Notes: a model not told the origin generated them from the letters alone. Positions 7,501 to 15,617 are shown, counted from the first letter of the stretch. The stretch is DNA of 64,000 bases from Sulfurimicrobium sp964384915 (GCA_964384915.1 CAYLMA010000003.1:88804-152803), one strand, 5' to 3'. Translations and numbers: made by a program.

Positions 7501-9915
7501 GAACTGTTACCTGGCAAACTCACCCAGGCGCTGGCCAATGGACTGCTGGAATATGCGCGCAGCCACGAACAGCGCCAGTGTACCGATGCCGCCGGCGCGG
7601 AGCGGCTGGCTGTCTCAGCCCTGCTGGTCGGCACCGGTTTTACCGGCCTCACTATCGAGGTCGGAGCACGCTGCCTGCTCGACGCCCTGCGTCGCGCCAA
7701 CGAGTCGCTGAGCCGCGCCGGCATGAAGGCCCGTATTGGCCGCCTGACCCTGTATGAAGAGGCCGAGGACCGCGCCATCGCGACGGCGCAGGTCCTGCGT
7801 GACCTGGCCGGTGAGGCGCAGTTCGCTGATGCGGTGCGCTTCGACGGCCGCCTTCGCTCCGGCGCGGGCGGTTATCGTGGGCGTTGTGTCAGCAGCGGCG
7901 GGCAGCCGGGTGCGTATCGCGTGCACATCGTCGAAGATGACAAAGGTGGTCTGCGCTTCACCGTCATCACCGACCGGGCGCGCAACGAGGTTGCCGCCGA
8001 GGCGGATCAGCGCCAGGCGGTGGACGGCCTGATCGCATCGATCACCCGCGCCACCCAGGATCAGCCCGGCCTGTCGCGTGCCATATTCGAACTCATGGTG
8101 CCGAACGGGATGAAAGAGGCCGTGGCGGAAGTGCGCAGCCTGATGATGTCCGTCGATCCTGAAGCCGCCGCCTATCCATGGGAACTGATGCGCGACAGCG
8201 ATCAACCCGGCGAAAAGCCGCTGGCCGCGCGCGTCGAACTGGTGCGCCAGCTCGCCACGACCCATGGCCGGGGCAGGGTGCCGACCGTGACCGGGAACGG
8301 CGTCTTCATCGTCGGCGATACCCAGTCCGGCCTGATCGAACTGCCCGGTGCGCAAGCCGAGGCCAAAACCGTCGCCAGGGTTTTCTCTGGCCGGGGCCAT
8401 GAGGTCAACGACCTCTACCGCGCCAGTGCCCAGCAGGTATTCGAGGCCCTGTTCAACGGCCGTTACCGTTTCATGCACCTGGCCGGCCATGGCGTCGTCA
8501 GGGACAAGGAAACCGGGCTCACCGGCATGGTGCTCGGCCCGAAGACCTGCCTGACGGCGGCGCAGGTCAACAAGCTCAGGCATGTGCCGGAATTCGTCTT
8601 CATCAACTGCTGCCACCTCGGCGCCATGAAAGAGGATGCCCAGCCGCGCTGGGGCGAACTCGCCGCCAACCTGGCCACGCAATTCATCGAGATGGGCTGC
8701 AAGGCCGTCATTGCGGCCGGCTGGGCCGTGGACGACAGCGCCGCCAGCACCTTTGCGCAGGCCTTCTACACGGCCATGTTCGCCGGCAAGCGCTTTGGCC
8801 ATGCGGTTCTCATGGCGCGCGCCGCCACCTACGAGCAGCATCGCCTCAGCAACACCTGGGGCGCCTTCCAGGCCTACGGCGACGAACGCTATTGCTTCAC
8901 GGTCGAACCGGCGGAACAGTCAGGCTTGGGCGGGTACGTTCATGCCAGTGATCTCGTTGCCGACCTCGACATGTACTGCGCTCGCCTTCAGGGCGCCAGC
9001 GAGGCCGAGAAGAAGGACTACTACAGCAAGCAGATCAAGGCCATCGAACAGGCCGCGCGCGGCCCCGATTTCCAGAACGCCCGCGTCCGGGAAAAACTAG
9101 CCAGTGCCTGGGCCGAACTCGGCGACACCGAACGCGCCATTGGCCTTTACCGCGCCGCACTGGCACTGGAAGACGCCGGCATCAGCCTGAAAGCCCTGGA
9201 ACAGCTTGCCAACCTGGAGATTCGTTACGGCGCCAGAATGCTCGTGGCGAAGGACGCCAGGAAGCGTGAAGCGGGTGCCAGCTACATGGATCAAGGCCTG
9301 AAACGGCTCAAGCAGCTGGTTGAAATCGGAGCGACCACTGAGCGCCTGTCGCTCATCGGTTCGCACTGGAAGCGCCTCGCGCAGGCGCGCCATGCCAGCG
9401 GCACCAAGGGAATCAAGGATTGCCTGGCCGAGATGCGGACGGCGTACTGGCGTGCCGCAGAGCATGCGCAGCAACGCAGCGGCGAATGGGATTGTTACCC
9501 GCTGTTCAATGCCCTGGAGGGAGAATTCCTGATTGCAGCCAGGGGTGAGCGTGCCGGGTTCGACACTCGCGCCGCTCAACTTTCCAGCCTGCTGCAAGCC
9601 GGCACCGAAAACGGCAGGCGGCGCTTCGCGGAAAACCGGGACTTCTTCCATGCCCTGGCCGAAGTCGAGGCGGCAAGGATAGATGCGCTCTGGGCGTGCT
9701 TCGACGGACGCACCGGCGCCTGCATCACCAATCCGGATGTGTTGAACGGGTTGATCGCCCGCTACAGCGATGTTCTGAAGCGCCTGGGCAGCGCGCGCGA
9801 GCGGGATTCAGTCTCCAATCAATTGAAATTCCTGCTCGACATGCTGCCTTCCGGCGACAAGCCCAACCAGGTGAAGAACGCATTGACTGCGCTCATCAGA
9901 GGCGTGGCAGCTTGA
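4573..9915 (+). CDS. Giant fusion: two alpha/beta-hydrolase domains, CHAT peptidase, TPR-like tail
   Basis: This is a 1780-residue protein with an AAGGAGCTGG ribosome-binding site. The first alpha/beta-hydrolase has an oxyanion segment IFIHGTASS near residue 173 and a nucleophile elbow SHSRGG with Ser243. The second, lipase- or LCAT-like, has VFLLPGIMGS near residue 514 and AHSMGG with Ser619. Residues of about 880-1180 are unassigned. A CHAT (caspase-like) domain at about 1230-1430 carries His1306 in HLAGHGV and Cys1347 in INCCHLG. The C-terminal about 300 residues are helical and TPR-like. There is no signal peptide or membrane helix. CHAT peptidases are caspase relatives that act in conflict systems, for example the Craspase protease. 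The two esterase/lipase domains suggest a lipid substrate, perhaps membrane phospholipid, released or activated by CHAT cleavage; this is inference. All three catalytic centres look intact. Confidence 0.85.
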   Translation: MNKATGNIKLRIDGTLKEEDASIAEWPAEVYELDGLSRGEAKRVMPEALEPDAVLELELANGARILVAAEDAGRYLGAAARGATGPGQIEVGQVLHLSGPRLPTGAARDSLGAWMLKGLRVYRQGPAGMTALIAAGTFQDAQLDDRNGLYRCSTDAFGLSKVDALPRSADPTLIFIHGTASSTEGSFKDLWSSDKYREQLVATYGSRLYAFEHRSLTDSPIANALDLVKTLPKGARLHLVSHSRGGMVGELLARANRVGLEPFTDAEIERFLAHAERLGREGFEADAKRLRELNRELCKRAIQVERFVRVACPARGTTLASGRLDRWASVMLNLLGKGFDATGRIIPGMMPVAKSYGLLKTFLLAVVKQRADARILPGLEAMMPDSPLVGLLNTPDVKVEHPLHVLAGDFQGDGLLPWLGDCLSEVFYGSETDLVVNTPSMSGGAMRVQGIRQKPVSGPEVTHFSYFERDESALALLGALKGDDSQYQLLEGPSRAEISRGGRETKRKDDAPIVFLLPGIMGSHIQLGKDRIWFEPFSMWSGEMARLKVDAKGVTPDGWMDRNYEMLARHLADSHEVRPFAYDWRLSVTDAAERFGKELDQAMLDAQKRGQPLRIVAHSMGGLVARLALKGRWDKFKAIPGSRLLQLGTPNQGSHSIAAVLMARDDFVQTIERWFDWKHDMRKFLEIVRDFPGVLELLPWPEDNGKASDGVDYFDANVWQSWYGEDQDSKKGKSWIPPQKAPLEKARAAIATLRTAELDPECTLYVAGRSPTPIAVRIVEGRVEIGWVDEGDGRVPWKTGIPPGVPVWYTDAVHGDLANHEKAFEAYRELIESGDTREPALTRIPAGARGESAPVFRPRGLEGHALYPSVDEVLAAATGGARPGRRVAEKKAVPAILEVIHGSLASAESPVLIGAYANDSLRGSASFLNGHLDGQLARAFILGRYPAQPDDAMVFLNATPTGKPGGAIVVGLGAVGELLPGKLTQALANGLLEYARSHEQRQCTDAAGAERLAVSALLVGTGFTGLTIEVGARCLLDALRRANESLSRAGMKARIGRLTLYEEAEDRAIATAQVLRDLAGEAQFADAVRFDGRLRSGAGGYRGRCVSSGGQPGAYRVHIVEDDKGGLRFTVITDRARNEVAAEADQRQAVDGLIASITRATQDQPGLSRAIFELMVPNGMKEAVAEVRSLMMSVDPEAAAYPWELMRDSDQPGEKPLAARVELVRQLATTHGRGRVPTVTGNGVFIVGDTQSGLIELPGAQAEAKTVARVFSGRGHEVNDLYRASAQQVFEALFNGRYRFMHLAGHGVVRDKETGLTGMVLGPKTCLTAAQVNKLRHVPEFVFINCCHLGAMKEDAQPRWGELAANLATQFIEMGCKAVIAAGWAVDDSAASTFAQAFYTAMFAGKRFGHAVLMARAATYEQHRLSNTWGAFQAYGDERYCFTVEPAEQSGLGGYVHASDLVADLDMYCARLQGASEAEKKDYYSKQIKAIEQAARGPDFQNARVREKLASAWAELGDTERAIGLYRAALALEDAGISLKALEQLANLEIRYGARMLVAKDARKREAGASYMDQGLKRLKQLVEIGATTERLSLIGSHWKRLAQARHASGTKGIKDCLAEMRTAYWRAAEHAQQRSGEWDCYPLFNALEGEFLIAARGERAGFDTRAAQLSSLLQAGTENGRRRFAENRDFFHALAEVEAARIDALWACFDGRTGACITNPDVLNGLIARYSDVLKRLGSARERDSVSNQLKFLLDMLPSGDKPNQVKNALTALIRGVAA

Positions 9916-9945
9916 AAAGGAAGCAGTCGTTAAGGCGACACTGTG

Positions 9946-11523
9946 ATGAGTAACCTGATGATTGCAGCCCGCCAGGGCGACAGGATATGGGCCGAGCGTG
10001 TTGCCGCGCAGTTCCGGGTGGCGCTGGGTGATGAGAATGTGCTCACGGTGGTTGGTTCAACTGAACGGCGTGGGTGGACGTTTGTTGCCCCTGATGAGAA
10101 AGCTAGTGAAAAGCACGCCTGCCGCGCACTTCTTTTGGTGATGGGTGCCGGCTGGAATGATTCATTGGCATTGCTCGATGATTCAGGCGACCCGCTGCGC
10201 ACGCTGGTAGAGGAGGCCCTTGAGAGGCATGCGATCGTGGTGCCTGTCCTGGTGCAGGGCGTGCAACTGCCAACTCGGGAGCAGTTGCCGTCATCGCTAC
10301 ATCCGCTGGCCAGGTTTTCTGCCGTTGAGCTCGCGGAGGATGGCTGGCAAGAGACACTGGCCGATTTTGCAGAGCGGTTTGTCCCATACATCAGGGGGCA
10401 AGTACGCATGGCCATGAGCGGTCCGCCGGAAAAAATTCCAAAAATGAAGGGCAGCCCTGAACCAGCGCCATCAGCGCCAGTAAAGTCCGAATCCGTCGCC
10501 TTGGGCGGCAGCATGAAGGACGATAGCCTTCTCTTCGGGGAAAAGATTGCCAGAATGAAATCAGGGCCATCACCTGAAACCTTCGGGGGGGTCAAGGCAA
10601 AGCTCGGCGAGTTAACGGAGAAACTGCTCCATCGCCAGGAGGAGCCACCGCTCGCAACGAAGAGCGCAGAGCCAGGCCCATCGGGAAGCGAGCCCCCGGC
10701 TGAAGCCGAATCGGAGCCCGTGTGGCTGGGTGCGTCGGCACCGAAAGCGGTGAAACCGGGCGACGAGTTTACAGCCCGGTTCGTTGCCTATGAGAAGCAA
10801 TTGGAGGAAGAGGTGCGCCAGTTGCTTAAACAACTCTCGCCCAGGGTCGAGCCGGTCCTCGGGGTGCAGGAATGCCGCTGGAAGCGCGGCACCCGTGTGA
10901 CCGTAAAGCTTTCCGGGCGCGGCCTGACGATTGACCCGGCCGAACAGACATTCGTCTGGAATGGCGGCCGTTCGCTGCTGGAATTCGATGTGGAGGTGCC
11001 GCGTGAAGCTCCCGAGGGCAAGGTGGTGCTCAAGTTCGACGTGGTCATCGAAGGGATCATGGTGGCGCGCTTGCGGCTTGACCTGGAAATATCGCTGCAG
11101 CCGGTGGCCGGGGAGAATGTGGCTGCAAAGGTCGAACCGGCAAAGAGCGCCTTCGTCTCCTACTCGTCCAAGGACCGCCTGCGGGTGCTGGACCGGGTGG
11201 CTTCCATCAAGATCAGCGCAGGGATCGACCCCTTTCTCGACTGCCTCGACCTCCATCCCGGCGAGGCATGGAAGGCCCGGCTCGACGATGAAATCAGGCG
11301 GCGCGATCTGTTCCTCGTCTTCTGGTCCAAGAATGCCAGCGAATCGGAATGGGTGGTGTGGGAGCTGGATACGGCACTCAAGGAAAAGGGTGAAAATGCC
11401 CTGCAACTCCACCCCCTGGACCCCGACGTAAAGCCGCCGGATGGGCTGGAAGAACTGCACGTTGGAGACCTCATCATGTGGGTGCGCAAGGGGTATGAGG
11501 CTTCGCTGGCAGGGCAGGGTTAA
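9946..11523 (+). CDS. Protein with N-terminal degenerate TIR and C-terminal intact TIR domain
   Basis: This is about 525 residues from ATG 9946; a GTG at 9943 immediately precedes it in frame, so the start could be one codon earlier. Residues 1-150 follow the pattern of the TIR domain of the gene at 1539 (compare VVPVLVQGVQLP with VIPVLVQDAAMP), but the position of the catalytic Glu is taken by Leu, so this copy is probably inactive. Residues of about 150-260 are Pro/Ala-rich and disordered, and about 270-390 form a beta-rich module of unknown type. Residues from about 402 form a second TIR domain starting AFVSYSSKD, with the conserved Glu473 in WVVWELDTAL. The product is soluble. It follows the CHAT fusion by 30 bp, so co-transcription is likely. 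One TIR may serve as scaffold for the other. Confidence 0.85.
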   Translation: MSNLMIAARQGDRIWAERVAAQFRVALGDENVLTVVGSTERRGWTFVAPDEKASEKHACRALLLVMGAGWNDSLALLDDSGDPLRTLVEEALERHAIVVPVLVQGVQLPTREQLPSSLHPLARFSAVELAEDGWQETLADFAERFVPYIRGQVRMAMSGPPEKIPKMKGSPEPAPSAPVKSESVALGGSMKDDSLLFGEKIARMKSGPSPETFGGVKAKLGELTEKLLHRQEEPPLATKSAEPGPSGSEPPAEAESEPVWLGASAPKAVKPGDEFTARFVAYEKQLEEEVRQLLKQLSPRVEPVLGVQECRWKRGTRVTVKLSGRGLTIDPAEQTFVWNGGRSLLEFDVEVPREAPEGKVVLKFDVVIEGIMVARLRLDLEISLQPVAGENVAAKVEPAKSAFVSYSSKDRLRVLDRVASIKISAGIDPFLDCLDLHPGEAWKARLDDEIRRRDLFLVFWSKNASESEWVVWELDTALKEKGENALQLHPLDPDVKPPDGLEELHVGDLIMWVRKGYEASLAGQG

Positions 11524-11581
11524 GGCAGGCCAGGCTGTGGCCTTACTTGATTCGGGATTGTGTCTCACTGGGAGAAGAAAA

Positions 11582-12565
11582 ATGCAATTTGCGAGGGAAA
11601 TGAAAAGGGATGCAGGGTTAAGGGCCATTGCAGGATGGCTTGCCCTGGCATTTTTCACCCTGTTGTCAGGGTGTGCGACCTTGCCCGATCTGACGCCATA
11701 CCGTGATGCGACCATGCAACTGCGGTCTGCTGTTCTGGCCGGGGGCAGCGCGGTGCAGTCCGGACTCGATGCTGCGGCAGGCAGCTATGAAGCCGGCGAT
11801 CCCGCCGCGCAGCGGATCAGGGAAAGCTCGCAGAAATTCGCCACGGACTGGAAGGCCCGGATTGAGGCTGCAGATGCGCTGGTCGCGTATGCGGATGCGG
11901 TGGCCGACATCGCCCGCTCGGCAACGGAGGGCGCCGGGGCAGCGCGTTCCCTGGCCGATTCCCTGGGCAAACTGGCCACCGGCGTGGGAATTGTTCTGCC
12001 GCCATCCGGCACGGTTGCCGCTGCGACCGATGCCGCCGCTTTTGTCTATGGCCATATCGCAGCAGTGCGCGCTGCCCAGTCCCTCGACCAGGCATTGCAA
12101 TCCGCGCAACCTGCGGTGGATCGTGTGGCAACCATGCTCGCGCTGGACCTGCAGGCATCGCAGGATATATTGCGAGCGAGCCACAGGCTGCAACGCGATG
12201 CGCTGGTGCTGAAATACAACGAGGAAATGGGGTACCTCAAGGCCCTGACCAGTGAACGCAAGCAAATCTATGGCAGGGCCAGCTTGCGTCCGGAGGATGA
12301 GCAGCGTCTGAAGAAGATCGGTGAATTGTACGAGGCGACGCGGGTGTGGCGCGAGCCAATGGAAAAGAACCTGGCCGAGATGGAAAGCACGCTCAGAGTT
12401 CGCGTTGGATTGATCAAAGCGACCCAGACCGCCGTGGCTGAATGGGCGGCCGCCCACCGCAATATTGCAGCCGCCGTGCGGGAGAAACGCAGCGTGAAAG
12501 TAGAAGCGCTAGTCCAGGCCACGCTGGAGGCGAGGGAAATTGTGAGGAGGCTTAGAGCGCTATGA
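11582..12565 (+). CDS. Putative lipoprotein, helical, unknown function
   Basis: I chose the ATG at 11582 because it follows GGGAGAAG and opens a lipoprotein signal peptide: a hydrophobic stretch after Arg/Lys-rich residues ending in LLSGC, with Cys31 as the lipidated residue. The longer frame upstream overlaps the TIR gene and lacks a signal. The mature part (about 297 residues) is Ala-rich and mostly helical, with probable coiled-coil segments, and carries no recognised domain. A hydrophobic Gly/Ala stretch around residues 130-155 might be a membrane hairpin. The stop codon overlaps the next start by 4 bp, so the two products are probably made in coupled amounts. Confidence 0.75.
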   Translation: MQFAREMKRDAGLRAIAGWLALAFFTLLSGCATLPDLTPYRDATMQLRSAVLAGGSAVQSGLDAAAGSYEAGDPAAQRIRESSQKFATDWKARIEAADALVAYADAVADIARSATEGAGAARSLADSLGKLATGVGIVLPPSGTVAAATDAAAFVYGHIAAVRAAQSLDQALQSAQPAVDRVATMLALDLQASQDILRASHRLQRDALVLKYNEEMGYLKALTSERKQIYGRASLRPEDEQRLKKIGELYEATRVWREPMEKNLAEMESTLRVRVGLIKATQTAVAEWAAAHRNIAAAVREKRSVKVEALVQATLEAREIVRRLRAL

Positions 12566-13071
12566 GCGAATGGGACAACATCGAAGGTTTGCAGCAATGG
12601 ACCGACAAGCTGGGCGAGCTGCTGGATGCAGCAAAGGAGGCCGCACGCAGCCCAGATATCGAAGTCCGTTTGGAGGCCAGCGACCGGCTGGCCGGGTTCA
12701 TCGTCAACTCCCGGCCTAACGATGACGCCATCAAGGCCCTGGACGCGCTTGCGGCGAAAGCATCACAGGATCTGATGTTGGCCACCATCGAGGAGCGGCT
12801 GAGGGAGATCGCGGGGCGCACCGCCGAGTGGCATCAGCTTGCCAAGCAGTTCCGCGAACAGGCCGAGACAGCAGGCATGCGGGCAGCGGAGATTCGCCTG
12901 GAAAAGACCCGCAAGGCCGCGCTATCCCTGACGGAAAGCATGCACCTGTTGCAGGATCTGCGCAGCAGCCTCAGCGACAGCGAAGACCCCGAGTTCGTCA
13001 GGAATCTGGCCAGGGCCGTGGAAACGCTAAAGAAATTGCGCTCACAGATCGAGTGGGGCGGGAAAACGTAA
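12562..13071 (+). CDS. Helical hypothetical protein coupled to the upstream lipoprotein
   Basis: This 169-residue protein begins at an ATG that overlaps the preceding stop (ATGA), a sign of translational coupling. It is acidic, almost wholly alpha-helical, with heptad-like spacing that suggests a coiled coil over most of its length. It has no signal peptide, membrane helix or catalytic motif, and I do not recognise a family. It would stay in the cytoplasm whereas its partner gene product is predicted to be exported. A regulator, antitoxin-like or adaptor role is possible but unsupported. Confidence 0.7.
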   Translation: MSEWDNIEGLQQWTDKLGELLDAAKEAARSPDIEVRLEASDRLAGFIVNSRPNDDAIKALDALAAKASQDLMLATIEERLREIAGRTAEWHQLAKQFREQAETAGMRAAEIRLEKTRKAALSLTESMHLLQDLRSSLSDSEDPEFVRNLARAVETLKKLRSQIEWGGKT

Positions 13072-13150
13072 CGCCATATGTTGCATACGGAGTATCAATC
13101 TCATCACAAGAGCCTCATTGGGTAAGACAACGCTGAATTAGGAGATCACC

Positions 13151-14380
13151 ATGAATCTGCTGGAGGGGAGTATCGCTTTCGCCCTGGCCTTGGCCGGGTT
13201 TGCCACCATTTGCACGGTGTTGATCGAAATCCTGCACCGCGTGTTGGGAATGCGCGCTGATGGCATGAAGAAAATGCTGGAGGGCTATTTCGAGGATGTC
13301 ATCAAGCCGAAGCTGTCTGATGAACAAGCCAAAGCTGTGAACAAAGAAGCGCTCATGGACAAACTGCTTACAAACACTTTCCTAAATCAACTTGGCACCG
13401 AGAAGACTTGGTGGGGCAAGTTGCTGAATCCTTTCCATGAACGTCTGCTCAAACTGAACTCGGTGAGCACTGAAGATTTCCTGCGCCGCCTTCCAGATAC
13501 CGACTTGTTCGAGCAACTCAAGAAGCATAGTCCAAATGAAGCGAAAGCCATGGTTAAATACCTGGCTGACAAATACGACCAGTATGGCGCCGGTGCTACC
13601 GACTATTTCAAGCGCCGTGCCCAGTTGCTGTCAATTTTCATGGGTGTCATGCTGGCGCTGTTCGCCAACATCCATGCGGTGCAGCTCTTCGATGCCTTCA
13701 TCAAGAACCCCGACCTGGCCCAACGCATGGAGGCCCAGGCGAGCAACATTCGCCAGACGCTGGAAAGCCAGCAGCCCAGCACCGTTCCTGCGCCGGGTCC
13801 AATACCTAAGGTGGCGCCTGGCCCAGAGCCGAAGGCAGGGCAGCCCGGCGCTACACAGGGTGCAGCAACTCAGGCAAATTCCGCTACAAAACCCATCGAT
13901 TACGCCGAGGTCAAGGCCGAACTGGACAAGACGATTGCGACACTCAAGAGCTATCAGGAAATGGGTCTGCCCATCGGGTGGCGTTATTACCCCAACTGTT
14001 TCGGGATGGATATAAAAGATACCCGTTGCGATAAAGCCACTAAAAAAGCTACTGATCAAACCACTCAAGAAGCACATAAAAAATCTGATTCGAAAACTCC
14101 CTCCTGTCTGATCGTTAGCCTTTGGAAAACAACCGAGAACGACTTTTTTGGAGTGCTGCTATGGCTGTTCACCGTCGTTTTGACGGGCATCCTCATCGGC
14201 CTGGGTGGCCCGTTCTGGTTCGATCTGGCGGTGCGCTTGTCCCAGGTCCGCCAAGCCTTTACCGGCAAACCGGCTCTGCAACCTGCAACTGGGGGTGCAG
14301 TGGTCGCGATGCAAAGCCAGCCCGTCAGTCCGAGACAGCAAGCCATCGAAGACGTATCAGAATTGCTTCAGCCCAAATAA
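13151..14380 (+). CDS. Multi-pass membrane protein, unknown function
   Basis: This 409-residue protein starts at ATG 13151 behind a strong AGGAGATCACC site. Hydrophobic helices are visible at about residues 5-28, 157-180 and 335-365. A Pro/Ala/Gln-rich linker (about 205-245) and a charged, Lys/Thr-rich stretch with several Cys lie between the second and third helices. The first helix is followed by a long amphipathic cytoplasmic region that includes sequences rich in Lys and Glu. I do not recognise the family. Its place between a lipoprotein pair and a peptidoglycan-active lysin suggests an envelope role in the same system, perhaps an anchor or a pore. That is inference. Confidence 0.75.
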   Translation: MNLLEGSIAFALALAGFATICTVLIEILHRVLGMRADGMKKMLEGYFEDVIKPKLSDEQAKAVNKEALMDKLLTNTFLNQLGTEKTWWGKLLNPFHERLLKLNSVSTEDFLRRLPDTDLFEQLKKHSPNEAKAMVKYLADKYDQYGAGATDYFKRRAQLLSIFMGVMLALFANIHAVQLFDAFIKNPDLAQRMEAQASNIRQTLESQQPSTVPAPGPIPKVAPGPEPKAGQPGATQGAATQANSATKPIDYAEVKAELDKTIATLKSYQEMGLPIGWRYYPNCFGMDIKDTRCDKATKKATDQTTQEAHKKSDSKTPSCLIVSLWKTTENDFFGVLLWLFTVVLTGILIGLGGPFWFDLAVRLSQVRQAFTGKPALQPATGGAVVAMQSQPVSPRQQAIEDVSELLQPK

Positions 14381-14487
14381 GCGGGGAGAGACGTCAAGGG
14401 CTAGCAAGGTGTACTTGGATGAACAGATGGAGATGTTGAGCATAAATTATCGATCTGATCACTAACCACATTAGGAGACAACAAATC

Positions 14488-15291
14488 ATGAATACCCTGC
14501 GCCCCGGATCATCCGGCGATGAAGTCAAGCTCTTGCAATCCCGCCTCGCCGAACTGGGCTTCCCTCCCGGCAAGATCGATGGCGATTTCGGGCCCGGCAC
14601 CGAGGCTGCGGTGCGTGCTTTCCAGCACAGCCGGATGCTGCTGGCCGATGGCATTGCGGGGCCACGCACACTGGCTGCTTTGGGTCTGGTGAGCGATGCC
14701 GCCTTGCCCAGCGCCATTCCGCAAGTCACGGTGGAGAAAACCTGCGTCATGTTTCCCTACACGCCGCGCAAGAACATCGAGAAGCACTTGCCCACGGTGC
14801 TGCAAGGACTGGTTGATGCCGAACTGCAGGACAAGCCCATGGTGCTGATGGCGCTGGCCACCATCCGGGCGGAAACGGAAGGTTTCGTGCCCATCTCGGA
14901 AGGGAAGTCGGGATTTAATACTTCACCCGGCGGAAAGCCCTTCGATCTTTACGATAAGCGCAGCGATATCGGCAACAGCCAGCCGGGGGACGGTGAACGC
15001 TATCGCGGCCGCGGCTTCATCCAGCTCACCGGCAAGGCCAACTACCTGCAGCATGGCCGTGCCATCGGGCTGGGCGACGATCTCATCAGCAATCCGGAGC
15101 TGGCCAATGATCCTGTCATCGCTGCGCGCCTGCTGTGCAGCTTCATCAAGGCCAAGGAGCGCGCCATCAAGGAGGCGCTGATGGAACATGACCTGCGCCA
15201 TGCCCGCAGACTGGTCAACGGCGGCTCCCATGGTCTGGACCGCTTCACGGATTGCTACCAGCGCGGGGAGGCGCTGCTGAAGGAGATGTGA
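14488..15291 (+). CDS. Peptidoglycan-binding, GH19 chitinase-like lysin
   Basis: This 267-residue protein follows an AGGAGACAAC site. Residues 1-68 are a PG_binding_1 domain (LRPGSSGDEVKLLQSRL, then DGDFGPGTEAAVRAFQ). The rest resembles glycoside hydrolase family 19 endolysins: candidate acid residues Glu129 and Glu131 in RAETEGF, then RYRGRGFIQLTG and a C-terminal NGG motif. Such enzymes cut the glycan strands of peptidoglycan. There is no signal peptide, as in phage endolysins that rely on a holin or membrane damage to reach the wall. No other phage genes are nearby. As the last gene of the TIR/caspase/CHAT cluster, it is a plausible lytic effector. A stand-alone prophage remnant is the alternative. 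Confidence 0.82.
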   Translation: MNTLRPGSSGDEVKLLQSRLAELGFPPGKIDGDFGPGTEAAVRAFQHSRMLLADGIAGPRTLAALGLVSDAALPSAIPQVTVEKTCVMFPYTPRKNIEKHLPTVLQGLVDAELQDKPMVLMALATIRAETEGFVPISEGKSGFNTSPGGKPFDLYDKRSDIGNSQPGDGERYRGRGFIQLTGKANYLQHGRAIGLGDDLISNPELANDPVIAARLLCSFIKAKERAIKEALMEHDLRHARRLVNGGSHGLDRFTDCYQRGEALLKEM

Positions 15292-15436
15292 TTTCAGGTT
15301 GAAAGGACATGAGATTGCGGTGTGTTAGTGAACTGTTTACTGCGCTGGAGCGCTTTTCCCACGTTTGAACCCGGATTGTCCATTAGGCGGCGCTTTGCGC
15401 CTACGTGATTGCTGGCGGCCGGTTTGCGGCCATTTT

Positions 15437-15503
15437 TGCCGCTTGTTCGTTGTCCATGGTTGTTCCATGGACTCCTCGCAAGCAACTAAACTGTCTCGCA
15501 AAC
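15437..15503 (+). repeat. Dispersed intergenic repeat, copy A
   Basis: This stretch is similar in sequence and order to 18055-18127. Shared landmarks are CCGCTT, CGTTG.CCATGG, CATGGA.TC, CGCAAG and CTGTCTCGC. It contains two CCATGG palindromes about 8 bases apart that could pair into a short hairpin. The nature of the element is unknown. Confidence 0.55.
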
Positions 15504-15579
15504 CACCTCGCCATCATCTAGCGTCCTAATGGATAATCCGGGTGTGAAACACTGTGTTAAGCCGGACCGGGATATCCGT

Positions 15580-15585
15580 TATAAT
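15580..15585 (+). promoter_or_regulatory. Candidate -10 element for the SDR gene
   Basis: A perfect TATAAT lies 32 bp upstream of the ATG at 15618. No good -35 hexamer is visible at 16-18 bp spacing, so the call rests on the -10 box and its position alone. Confidence 0.4.
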
Positions 15586-15617
15586 TCGCGAATTCGACAT
15601 TACGCTTATGGATTCCC

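Larger units (their letters stand above)
15292..15617. other. Intergenic region between the accessory cluster and the SDR gene
   Basis: These 326 bp contain no supported gene. They hold GC-rich inverted repeats near 15384-15405 (the GGCG...CGCC pair) and 15416-15432 (GGCCG...CGGCC), one copy of a dispersed repeat (15437-15503) also found at 18055-18127, and a TATAAT box at 15580-15585 upstream of the next gene. This is the boundary between accessory and core genes. Confidence 0.6.

Noticed and set aside
7615..8841. 408-residue minus-strand ORF within the CHAT fusion
   Set aside because: It lies wholly inside a conserved coding region on the other strand and has low-complexity His/Gly/Arg-rich composition typical of antisense reading.
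14488..15291. Prophage remnant
   Set aside because: A lysin gene stands alone; there are no integrase, terminase, portal or tail genes, and no att-like repeats at the tRNAs.
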